From Atherinomorus stipes (Eukaryota; Chordata; Actinopteri; Atheriniformes; Atherinidae), in the NCBI GenBank assembly GCA_023101725.1, contig JALJCO010012611.1, forward strand, positions 186,001 to 250,000: a DNA stretch of 64,000 bases, given 5' to 3'. Within the stretch, counting starts at the first letter, position 1. Every line of letters starts with the position of its first letter. This document shows positions 24,640 through 34,032 of this stretch, piece by piece. The position numbers were made by a program, and so were the translations under genes. The notes under the pieces were generated by a model that worked only from the letters and a program-made list of their open reading frames with translations, made no database searches and was not told where the DNA came from.

Positions 24640-24782
24640 AGCCACCGGCCGGCAGGTTCCCTCCGTTGGAGACTGATTTCCAATGCGAGACGAGAGGTGG
24701 GACTAACAGGAACAAATTGAATGGGAGAGAACCAATCAGAGAAACACAGAAAGTAACAGAAACATGGAAGTGACACAAATGT
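24640..24782 (-). mobile_element. Partial copy of the DNA transposon found at 40299-40881
   Basis: GGAGACTGATTTCCAATGCG, then AGACGAGAGGTGGGACTAAC and ccaatcaga, match the reverse complement of 40735-40835 closely. The outer TIR is missing, so this is a truncated copy. Confidence 0.75.
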
Positions 24783-24837
24783 CTTTTTGTAAGAGGACAG
24801 CCCTCAGAGCAGCAAGTTGTTGCGGGTTTTAGGACAT

Positions 24838-25165
24838 GTGCAGCTCATTTAAGACATCAGAAGGGGCAAGAGTTCTCCCCAGCACAGAACCAGCTTTCTT
24901 GATCAGCTTGTTTAGTATCTTCAAGTCTCTGGTTCTGGTTCTGGTTCTGATGCTGCTTCCCCAGCAGATGCTGCAAAGCTAATTGCACTTTCCACAACAG
25001 ACTTGTAGAAGATCTGCAACATCTTGGTGCAGACGTTGAATGATCTCAGCTTCCTTAAGAAGTAGAGTCTGCTCTGACCTTTCTTGTAGATGTAGTCACT
25101 GTTGCATTTGCAGTCGAGTCTGTTGTCCAGCTGAACTCCAGGTATTTGTAATTCTCCATCAAAGA
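24838..25165 (-). pseudogene. LINE reverse-transcriptase C-terminal fragment
   Basis: The minus strand reads a YKYL start, a frameshift, then the block QLDNRLDCKCNSDYIYKKGQ followed by SRLYFLRKLRSFNVCTKMLQ and IFYKSVVESAISFAA. This is the typical post-RT (thumb and connection) segment of several fish LINEs. It then frays into a (GGTTCT)n stretch at about 24937-24957 and LNKLIKKAGSVLG. Frameshifted and truncated at both ends, so non-functional. The exact clade is not assigned. Confidence 0.85.
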
Positions 25166-26144
25166 TACTGGAAACGCTGCCACCACAAGCCCTCTTAGTC
25201 CTTTTACTGTTTTACTACTTCTAGTTTGGACTTTTGATTTATTTTATCTATTTAACTTATTTAATTACTCTCATACAGTTTTTATATTTTTAATCACTAC
25301 CAGTGGCTGGTATTGGAAAGAACCTCCACATGATGTGTGTGTGTCTGTTGTTGGCTATTTTGCTGCAAAATGCGCATGTGCGAACGGTAGAATGGCACTG
25401 TGGGTAATGGGAACATCAATAACCTGAATACAAAAAGTAAATTCAATATTTTGTTTTTGTTTCCTTCTCCATTATATAATCTGTATTGAGCTGAAAATAC
25501 GAAAACAAACTCTATTTTTTTAGTTTTTGGTTATACAGAAAAACAAACGAAATATTGACTTATTTCATTTTTCGTTGACTAGATTGAATGGAATAATTGA
25601 ATGGACGGATGATACACGGACCTATAAGGTAGGTATTTACCATTTTATCCAATTTCTTGCATAATGTTTAATAGTCATAATTATTTCATTGTTCCCAATG
25701 CAAAACATGGAAAAAAAATAGAAAAGATGATAAAGGGCTAACCCTGGTGTCATTCACACCAACCAACAGCCCAACCCCAGAGAGAGGGTGGATGTAAAAG
25801 GAATTAAAGCAATTATCTCACAAATGTTGGCCAGAACAGTCGAATGTTTTAAAATGATTTAAGTCATTGATGCAAATCCCTAGCTGCATTACCTCAATGA
25901 GTTCTGAAGTAGCCTCACAGTCTTTGAACTCTGCTTAGCCCGCTTTCTGCAAGGTGTGGAGTGCCACTGCCAAAGAGTTAATCAAAGTCTGAGCAGCCAG
26001 GGAGACCTTGATTGAATTTATAGAGATGGTTCATATGAATAGTACATTAGAGCTATGAGATACAAACATCAAAAAGTAAAACAAACAAACAAAAACACAA
26101 TAAAATCCTAGACCCTCTCTATATAAATCATCATTCAAACATAC
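25166..26144. other. No recognised feature (possible 3' flank of the P-element-like gene)
   Basis: AT-rich. Downstream exons of the transposase at 26145-31758 would be expected here if the gene had been complete, but I could not read them. Confidence 0.35.
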
Positions 26145-26245
26145 CTTCATCTTCTGATTCTGAAAGTTCACATGCTTATCTGTGAATCTGTTGGCAGCCT
26201 GTAGTTCTCTTTTCTTCTGGACATTGTTCAGATGAACCAAGTACC
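26145..26245 (-). pseudogene. P-element-like exon, downstream segment
   Basis: The minus strand reads LNNVQKKRELQAANRFTDKH, then VNFQNQKMK, and ends at a clear donor (GATGAAG then GTATGTTT). P-element-family proteins have a comparable 'leaves the hydrophobic core, ends in K-x-M-K-V' segment after the DACH box. The upstream border is uncertain. Confidence 0.6.
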
Positions 26246-26524
26246 AAATGTATCAAATGTATAAAAAGCAGAACAGTCAACCCGAGCAAACAGGCAATAA
26301 TCATATGTACCTGCAACATACTGCCTGTGGCATGCATCCATCATAACAAAAACGTCGTCATGGGTTACTGGATGTGGGAAAAAGGTCTTCAGGGGTTCAT
26401 GGGGGTTTGCTTTTAGATTGCATCCAAACTGGCTGCACATAGTAATGTTGGACACCACCTTTATCCGATGACCATGCAGCTCTTCCAACCAAGGCTTCAT
26501 GCTCTACCAAGGCTTTCTGCAATT

Positions 26525-27059
26525 GTGGTGTAACCTGACTCCGCCACATGGATTTGCTCTGCATATCCATCTGAGAATCATCTGTTAGAGTAGTTTTGGG
26601 AAGGGGCGAAAATACTGGTTAGCTGATTGGATAAGGCATCTGTCTATCACCACCTATGTCGGTGATAGACGGGATAAATCAACCAATCAGATCAACGAAG
26701 CATACGACCTACTAACAAACGAAATGTTCTACTAACAACGAAAAACGAGCAAAAATATATATTTCCTTTGAGAAAAGCCTCCAGAGCAGTGTTTTCTCTC
26801 CTTTCAGTGAAGAAATACTCTGTAATTCCGATAAAACATGAGCGATAGCCACTCTGATGATACTTTCATTCGCTGAAGCCACCATGTTGTTTAGACTGAA
26901 CTGTGGCTTCTCGTTGCGTCACACCTCAACCCGCCTCAAAGCCAACGCTGATTGGACGTTTGTTTGGTGAACTGCTCCAAATTCTCTTCAACGGAAAGTA
27001 GCCAGACTGATCTGAGAGTGGAAACCAAGCTCGCCAGATCAGGATGGTCTCACGAGGCT
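26525..27059. mobile_element. 535-bp non-autonomous element inside the transposase exon
   Basis: AATT is present at 26521-26524 and 27060-27063. Between them lies sequence starting GTGGTGTAACCTGACTCC and ending GGTCTCACGAGGCT. The left end shares AACCTGACTCC-GCCA with the interior of the 13736-15112 element (near 13883). The ends are not obvious inverted repeats. The superfamily is unknown. Confidence 0.8.
26712..26885 (-). pseudogene. 57-codon frame inside the MITE, possibly the start of a helicase-like gene
   Basis: The frame starts with ATGG and reads NESIIRVAIAHVLSEL, then SLKGEKTLLWRLFSKE. With a one-base shift the second half reads ENTALEAFLKGN. That pattern (acidic and Ser-rich start, then 'x-L-K-x-E-Q-x-x-A-L-x-x-F-L-x-G-x-D') resembles the entry to RecQ-like helicases carried by some fish repeats. 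The Walker A motif is absent. This is a weak inference from memory. The visible facts are a short open frame and its decay. Confidence 0.25.
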
Positions 27060-27568
27060 AATTCTGGTGTGAGGGACTTGGTCAAATAATATGCAAATGG
27101 GGCTTCCCAATAACCTTGAAGCCCAACTACCATAAACACAACAGCCACATCGGTCTCGTTCCCCCATGATCCCCCATGTCCACACATCCAAACATTGTTT
27201 GTGTCTGAGGATCATTTTGCATGTGATTTTTTGATGGCCATGGCATCCAGCATCAGAGTGACACATCCGTATTTGACCTCATCTTCCTGACGTCGTCTTG
27301 CCAGCATGTCCAACATCATTATATTGAGGCCAGGTCTGGCATTGAGAGAGCTCAGCCACCTTAGCAAAACCAAAAAGTAGATGTTTAACCATGTAGTCAT
27401 TTAAACACTGACCTAAGCATACATATTGTGGACAATGGGCAAACAGCTATAATATTCAAATCTATCAACATGAGACATGAGCCATTAGTAAATTTAACGA
27501 TTCATGAGAATAACGTATGTATTGCTTAATGTAATACATCGTACAAAATTAGACATGGTGAAGATTAC

Positions 27569-27676
27569 CTTTGTAATGAACTGGGATGTGGCAGGTGAAT
27601 GTGCAGAGTATTTCTCAGGTAGTGATATGCCTTTGCACCATGCAAATGGAGTGAAGCACGAGCTGCATTTACTGTG
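27569..27676 (-). pseudogene. P-element-like exon with intact splice borders
   Basis: The acceptor is a pyrimidine tract ending CCTCTCAG directly before 27676 and the donor is CAAAG then GTAATC after 27569. The 108-bp exon is open in one frame and codes for AARASLHLHGAKAYHYLRNT, then HLPHPSSLQ. Its last codon is completed by the first base of the next exon (27359). This exact phase match is strong evidence for the intron. Confidence 0.85.
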
Positions 27677-28229
27677 CTGAGAGGTAAGGTAAGAAAACAC
27701 AGTTAATGGGCAAGGTTCAGAAGCCTAGGTCCAGGCTCAGGGAGAGAGGGAACAGAAACCAATGGTTGCATTTGATGTAGCTGTGTATTTACAGTGACAG
27801 AGACAAATATATTGATTAGATTGAAATGGCTGTTCCTAAAGTGCAGAAGCTATAAACATAAATATACAGTGCATAATTACTTTAATAATGCTTGCAGAAA
27901 TACTGGAATAAAAATATGTCGGAACAACTCTGTACCAGACAAAACAGCAACTGAACCAGGCTAGCCCGCCGGTTCAAAGTCCTCTGCTCATACAGCCATG
28001 CAGATGTGTTGTGTGTTTATTAGTCCATAGGAAAGTCCATTTCAGCTTGTACTGTAGGTAGGAGTACATGAAAATGCACAAAAAGCTGTAGCATGAGGAA
28101 TGTGTGGAGCAAAGGGGGTTTTGGCTGTGAGCCGCCTACCGGCCTGAGCACCCTGTAATCCGGGCTGATTTAGTCCTCAGGCTCGGGTTCCAGGCCTACT
28201 TTTAGCTCGCCATCCAACCGTAGCCACCT

Positions 28230-29187
28230 GGGGTCTCATTTATAAACGTTGCATACGCACAAAACGGGGCCTGAAACTGGTCTACGGCAGTTTCCACGCA
28301 AAAGCTGTGATTTATAAAAAGCAAACTTGATGGGAAAATGTTAACTCTTACCCATGCTAGACTGGTTTTGGAGACTGGGGAAACTGGTGACACAGATGGT
28401 GAGGTGGGGAACTGAAACCACACTGCATCATGGTTCCCCTGCTGGCAGCGCGGGGTCCTGTCACTTGCATCTACAGTAAGTGATACTGCGCTCCGGCTGT
28501 TGCATTTTCAACACTGTCCTTTGGGTGAATGGGGTGGGGTTGTTTTTTTTTTTGGGGGGAGAGTGGGGACCGAGCCCAGCCTCTCCATACGTCATGTCAT
28601 TCTCAAACAAATAATTTATGCTTCATATCAAATTAATATCATGGATGGATTCCAAACCAACAGCGAAGTTTATTTTGTAGGGGGAGAAAGAAAGAAAAAC
28701 CTTCTCAAAAAAAAAAAGAACATAAACAAAACAAATTGCCCCCCCCAGGGATCTGTGCTCTGTGCACAGAACGTAGTACAACGGGTTCTCTCCACCCCCC
28801 CCTTCTTCCCTCATCCCCCACAAAAACAACGCCACCAGCAGCCATTCTCTCCCCTTCCTTCTCGCTGTGACGCCCAAATAAAATGTTTTTTGTGAGGCTC
28901 CACCACCAACAAGCACCTCCACTTCAGTCTCCAGGTAAGCTTTAATGCCTCAGATCAGCTGGCTCATTTATTTGCAGAAGCAAAGAAGGGGGGGGGGGGG
29001 GTATGAACCAAATTCCCCTGCGCAAACTTCCAGGAGGAGTGTGATTTATAATGGGGAAATTGCTTGAATCTGTGTGTACGCATGGTTTTATTAATCTGAA
29101 TATTTTTTGGCGTACGCAAAATTTTGGTTTTGGGCGTACGTTCACTTTTAGTAAAGATCCCACGCACAGTTTTATAAATGAGACCCC
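28230..29187. mobile_element. DNA transposon with TIRs, in an intron of the P-element-like gene
   Basis: It starts GGGGTCTCATTTATAAAC and ends TTTATAAATGAGACCCC. Subterminal TACGCA/GCGTACG motifs are present at both ends (cgcacaaaac and gcgtacgcaaaa). The interior is low in coding potential and carries runs of G (28988-29001) and C (28741-28747). Abundant-type teleost element, non-autonomous. Confidence 0.88.
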
Positions 29188-31169
29188 TGGCCTATTTGAA
29201 ACACAGGACCCCATTATCTCAATGTGCACATTTAGTCCTAATCCTCGATCTCAAACCAAAACAAAAAAACAAATCAGCCAATAAATAAATGAATATCTAA
29301 ATCAGGCTTCATACAGATTGCATCACTAGTAAAAAATACAAATGCAACATGGCTGGAGCATCATAACAATATGTATAATACTGTCATCCAGTTGTAAAAA
29401 ACAAAAACTGCTTATAGAAGTAGTTAACAGACTTTTAACAAAACGTCACACACTTGATCAATATGCACAAATATTATCAACTAAATCTCGACAGAAGTTA
29501 CACTCTGAACAACACAGAAAGACAGGAGAAACTGGAGTCAGTGCATGACGCTAACCACACATATACAGTAAAACCAATGGAGCAGTTAGTGGCTAATATT
29601 CACAAACAATTTTACCCACTACCTCTGGTTAACAACGCGCGATCGCTGTGCCCTCTTGTCCTAAAACAACCTCGATGGTCAACACCTACATGTCAGTTCA
29701 TGGTTGCCTTAAGTCAGAACAACTTTTCTACAAAACGTACGCGATACGAAGAACTTTTAAACATACCAGCTGAGAACCCCCCGAGGAAAGCATCGCACCT
29801 CGCGGCCATCTTGAATCACCCATTTATATCGGATATCATTGGCTGTCACCAGTCACGTGAGCAAGGGTTGCCGTGTTCTACAGTGTCAGGAGGGGGGGGT
29901 GCCACCAAAAAAATACATTTTCTACTTGAATACATGAATATATCCTTTTTTTTTTTTTTTTTACATATGAATGGATTGATAAAATTGTAAATTAATTTTT
30001 GATTAATAAATATATAAAATGAACCATAAATATCTGTCTCATGGACCCATTGTCAGTAACGTGGATGACGTCCCCACTGGGGTCAGTCTGACTGTGCAGC
30101 ACATTGTTTTATAGCCTAATTTAACCATGAAAATACATTTGATTTTACAAAGCACAAGAAACAAGCAACAGCATCATGGATCGTTTTTTAAAAAGATAAG
30201 CCCACAAGAACCGGACATGAATGTTTCATTGGGGTGACTTGAGATTTTATGCACTTTTGGAAGGTGGCCTGACTGAAAAAGTTTGAGAAAGGCTGCTCTA
30301 CGCCCTGCCTAGACAGGAGATGAACCGGAAGATCTGAAATGCCTGCATGTCTGTTCTTTTGGGGAGGTGGCTGGGATCTGGGCCTCTGGGTGGCTGCTGG
30401 GGGCCTGGGTTGTGAGCTTCCTCCTCCTTGCAGAGACGAGGCTGCATCTGCATGACTGTACCGCCATGGAGACCCTTTATTATGCATGTTGACACTGTGA
30501 CACTGCTTCCCATTGCGATGACTAGGTTGTACCTCTTCTCTGCTTCCCATTGCGCTGACTAGGTTGTACCTCTTCTCTGCGTAGTTCTGCGTGTGTTTGT
30601 GTGTGTTTGTATGATCTGAGGATATTTAAGCCACCTGCAGGTCCTCCTGTAGGGGATTGCTTGTTTTGTTTTCCGACAGAGACCTTGGAATGTTGTTTAG
30701 GGATTTCTGTACAGACGCACCAGTGAACTGTGTAAGTGGATTCATGTTTTCTCTCCTCTCTCTCTCTCTCTCCTCCTCCTCTTTCTCAGTCCTTTCTTTC
30801 TGTTCCACTGTAACTTTCATTTCTCCATTGTCAGGCCCAGCAGTATGGTATGGAATGCTGTTATAAACAAATGTTTAATTAAAGAAATAAAATGAATAAA
30901 CAGGATATCAAGGGGAGCCTTATGTTCATAAAGCTCCGTTTGGTAAAGCAAAACTGTTCAACACAATAAAGCAATCAGATTTCCATTCTGCTGCTATGAT
31001 GCTGGACAGGACAAGTAGAAAAATAGAAAAAAAAGGGAAAAAAACAAAAGATCTGAAATTTAATTAGCAAAGTGAGTGAGCAATGAGCAGGTCTCCTTCT
31101 AATAATAACTAGGACGTCAACAAAGAAAATAAAATACATAAAATATTCAATGTAATATTTTCATTTTAC
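29188..31169. other. Intronic or unassigned sequence
   Basis: A 178-codon plus frame at 29454-29990 is not recognised and ends in a poly-T tract (29945-29962). On the minus strand, ATGGCCGCGAGG at about 29812 with a following GTATGT looks promoter/first-exon-like, but nothing supports expression. Confidence 0.35.
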
Positions 31170-31418
31170 CTGAGTAACATTCAAGCTTGTCTTTCAAGTC
31201 TTTGATTTTTCTCCTTCAGTCCCTCCAGAAGAGCCTGCATGCTTTTCTTGGCTCTTTTCTCTCTCTCAGAGACATTACTCTTTTACGCAGCAGTTTTCTC
31301 ACTCTTGCTGAGGCTTCTAAAACTTTGGCCTTTATAGCCTGGGGGCAAGCGGGCAATCCATACCAGTGGTCAGTGGCCTGCCGCTTGCAGCTCTTTCTCT
31401 TCTTTCCACAGGTTCTCT
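31170..31418 (-). pseudogene. THAP/P-element-like coiled-coil exon
   Basis: The minus strand reads RTCGKKRKSCKRQATDHW, then VLEASARVRKLLRKRVMSLR, then (after shifts) MQALLEGLKEK and IKDLKDKLECYS. It ends at a donor TACTCAG then GTAAAATG. A basic stretch followed by a leucine-heptad coil lies between the THAP finger and the catalytic core in THAP9-like proteins. Two frameshifts. Confidence 0.7.
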
Positions 31419-31599
31419 GCTGTTTTTTGCAAAATATACAAATATATTGGTAATATGGAAATTGATATATCTCTTTTTTTTTCTTTTTTTTTAAAAGGAA
31501 AAATAAGTTAACTTTAAATTCTGTACACATGAATAATTTCAAAGTTCTCGAATTCTCCAACAAGAAACACAACAGCATACTTTTAAGAAATTGTCTAGG

Positions 31600-31758
31600 T
31601 GTGTCCCCTTAGAAATGCAAAAATATGTTTTGTGGCTCTTGCCAGAAATGGCTCTTTTGATCACTTCACTGCAGAGCAGCTTCCTGTCGGAGGCAACAAA
31701 ACCGTCCCGTTATAGGGCAAGATCCCACTTCCTCCTCATCGCTTCAGCTTTGGGAAAC
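31600..31758 (-). pseudogene. Partial THAP zinc-finger exon
   Basis: After an acceptor (CATTTTTAAG), the minus strand reads FPKAEAMRRKWDLAL, one stop, then RDGFVASDRKLLCSE. This is the second half of a THAP domain: Phe-Pro, then Arg-Lys-Trp, then Cys-Ser-Glu where C-S-E-H-F is normal. The final zinc-ligand His has been lost. The upstream half with the first C-x2-4-C pair is not in view. Confidence 0.75.
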
Positions 31759-31759
31759 C

Positions 31760-32268
31760 TTAAAAATGTGAGAAATGTACCCAGGTATATAAACTGTCAG
31801 CATTTTCAACCTCTCTTTCTTTTTACATTGAGAGAACAAAAATACACAACTTTATCATTATTATTTTTTTGTAAGTATGTATGTATTTATATATATATGT
31901 TAGTACAACCACACTAAAATAGTTATAACAGCTGTGTGAAAGAAACATTCAGTGTCATTCAGACATATTCTAAAAAGCTTTGGGTCAACAACAATCTTAT
32001 AGTACTATTATGTCACAACCCCGTTGTTCCTGTGTAACAGGATCTGTATTGTACAATCATCCACTAAGTAACTAACAAGTATCCTAAAAATGATCAAAAT
32101 AGTCATGTCTTAGCGGTGGAAGGTGATCCCACAGATTCCCGTTTAGAGAGACCGGTGATTTGAGATGCCACAAAAGTCTGGCATCTTCACAGGTCAATAG
32201 AGCCACCAATTTCCTGTATCACAATATGAGATGTTTTTAAACAAACCAACCAATTGGAAATCATGTAC
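31760..32268. other. No recognised feature
   Basis: AT-rich with a short TATG/TATA run near 31875-31898. The missing first THAP exon should lie in this direction but was not found. Confidence 0.4.
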
Positions 32269-33623
32269 AACTTAAAGTGCTGATAATGCGTTTTTGTCAT
32301 TTTCTCTATGGTTTATTGATCAAAACATTCTTCATGATGATCTATGTAACAGAAACAAGCGCAGCTGCATAGATGAGTTATTAGAAAACATTGCTGCATT
32401 TAAGCATCTGACCAGACTGTGGCGCTGTTCGTAGAAACCGGACGTGACGTCTGCCGGAGAACGTTCTCAGCTCATTTAACATTGAAGTCAACGGCTTCAT
32501 TGCGGTTTTTGTGTTCCTTTTCCAGTTTTACAGACAAACAGTAACGACTCAGCCTTCTGTTGTTTTACCAGTTAATGTTTAAAAGCTCATAAGTGCAGCG
32601 TTAGTTTATTTAAGTTTTCTACAGATCCAGATTTTATTCTGAAGAGGATAAAGAAGCAGGTCGGACTTACCGGGTAGCAGTAGGAGCGTCTGCTTGTCTC
32701 TCCTGTCTGTAGCTTCTGTTTACTGGAGCTTCGAGACTTCTAGTATGTGGAACTGTAGTCATCTCCTCTGGAATATTCTTCTTCGACCATCGTTGCTTCA
32801 TCACATCGGTCATACAGCTGCTGTATGGACAAACAGCTGCTGCTCGATTATACGAGGACGCCTCCGGTCATCAGATCTCCTCCAGCTGCTTCCAGACATG
32901 CATCCTTCCTTCCATCCTCATCCTTATAAACGGCAACAATTTAAAACTCTATTTGAATTATGGAAGTTGTTATCTTCTCATTTTTAAAAGGCTAATTATT
33001 TGCCGCGTTAGCTCGCGGCTAACGGCTAGCCGCGAGCTAACGCAGGGAACGAGTGCCTCTCCTCCGTCCTGCCTGACTCTATGTCCAACTGGTACAGCTC
33101 CTTACAGTCCTGAGTCCGCTCGGTGTGTCCGCGTCGCAGACTTTTAGCTGAACCAGTGGACCTGAGGCTGGAGACAGACTGTAGGCAGCTGACCACAGTT
33201 CTAGTCCAGTTCTACAGTTCTACTCCGGTTCTAGCTTGTAAAATGTGATGTCCCCAAATTCCTCAGCATCATCAAACTCTTCTGAACTGGCTGATGATCC
33301 AGCACACAAACCAGTTCCAGTCCAGCTGCTCTGGAAGCATAAACCGCATAATCAAAGCGGTTTCATGTTTTCCACCGCTTTGATTATATGTGTAAATCAG
33401 TGAGCGGACCACAACTCCGTATCTCGCTGACGTCATGTCACATAGGTTAGGTTTGCTAGTAAAAAGCTATTTGCGCTTAACCATGCCTCTTGAACATTGG
33501 ATATTTACGTAAATACACGTCTGATTAACTTCTAACTGCAGAGAACTACTGATTTTGTCTTGGTGTGTTGTTGTACGGCAAAGTTACCGGAAGTTAAGTT
33601 TTTTTTCATCAGCACTTTAAGTT
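32269..33623. mobile_element. DNA transposon with 16-bp TIRs (about 1.35 kb)
   Basis: AACTTAAAGTGCTGAT at the left is exactly complementary to ATCAGCACTTTAAGTT at the right. The subterminal region includes accggacgtgacgtc-like and ttaccggaagttaag segments. The interior contains a perfect hairpin (33005-33043) and a minus-strand segment ending CCCGGTAAGTC that looks like a former exon border. No intact transposase. Confidence 0.85.
33005..33043. repeat. Perfect 17-bp-arm hairpin
   Basis: GCGTTAGCTCGCGGCTA, a 5-base loop ACGGC, then the exact complement. There are no mismatches, and the arms are CpG-containing and GC-rich. Confidence 0.98.
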
Positions 33624-33682
33624 TAAATAGAAAGAGAAAGCAATTCTGCCGATGTAAAATTTCTGAAAAAAAGATTTTTTTT

Positions 33683-33732
33683 TTGTACACACACAGATAC
33701 ATATTATTCATGTGTAAAAATACATATTATTC

Positions 33733-33763
<31 letters not shown>

Positions 33764-33795
33764 GTATATGTATATATATATACACGTATATATGA
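33683..33795. repeat. Simple-sequence cluster
   Basis: A 25-bp direct duplication (atacatattattcatgtgt twice), a pure A run at about 33737-33762, then (TA)n. Confidence 0.95.
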
Positions 33796-33841
33796 CAAAG
33801 CAATGGTGCACGCTAAGTGCTCATTTAAGTATACTGTATCT

Positions 33842-34032
33842 CAGGGGTGTCCAGCTCTGGTCCTCGAGGGCCACTATCCTGCAGGTTTTCCATGTCTCCC
33901 TTCTCCAACACACACCTGACTCAAATTCATCGGCTTTTAGATTCATTTCATTTGAGTCAGCTGTGCTGGTGCACGGAGGCATGGAAGACCGTCAGGACAG
34001 CGGCCCTTGAGGACCGACTTTGGACACCACTG
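33842..34032. mobile_element. Palindromic MITE, family B copy 3
   Basis: CAGGGGTGTCCAGCTCTGGT at the left and ttggacaccactgctg at the right, with TCCTGCAGGTTTTCCATG and TGACTCAAAT in the arm. This is the best preserved left end of the three copies. Confidence 0.88.

Larger units (their letters stand above)
26290..27359 (-). pseudogene. P-element-like main exon, split by a MITE
   Basis: It begins after an acceptor (TTTTGCTAAG) with WLSSLNARPGLNIMMLDM. One frameshift falls after LDAMAIKK, a second just before the segment reading GNETDVAVVFMVVGLQGYWE. The frame then runs to LTPE, where 535 bp of MITE intervene (26525-27059), and resumes with LQKALVE. A frame change follows near KVVSNITM, then comes the DACH box. 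Removing the MITE and one AATT restores the frame across the gap, so the insertion is later than the last selection on this segment, or at least is precise. Confidence 0.82.
26145..31758 (-). pseudogene. Decayed THAP/P-element-type transposase gene (THAP9-like), multi-exon
   Basis: Reading the minus strand in order: a partial THAP zinc-finger exon (31758 to about 31600), a basic coiled-coil exon (31418-31170), then RNase-H-fold transposase exons (27676-27569, 27359 to about 26290, about 26245-26145). The transposase exons give LHLHGAKAYHYLRNTLHIHL, then WLSSLNARPGLNIMMLDMLA and YGCVTLMLDAMAIKK, which correspond to conserved blocks of P-element transposase and vertebrate THAP9. Later comes FFPHPVTHDDVFVMMDACH, matching the 'DACH' box. 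GT-AG borders persist and the 27569/27359 junction joins in frame. At least three frameshifts, one stop in the THAP exon and a MITE in the main exon show it is dead. Exon 1 with the first THAP cysteines was not found. It could be a P-element relic or a retired host THAP9 copy. Confidence 0.85.

Noticed and set aside
29770..29820. Possible promoter and first exon on minus (ATGGCCGCGAGG with AAGATGGCC-like YY1 element and downstream GTATGT)
   Set aside because: It could not be the first exon of the THAP/P-like gene, because THAP and coil exons lie upstream of it. A single motif is not evidence of a promoter.
29454..29990. A 178-codon plus frame
   Set aside because: No recognised domain; it ends in a poly-T-encoded Phe run and lies opposite a transposase pseudogene's intron. 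Chance opening is more likely.
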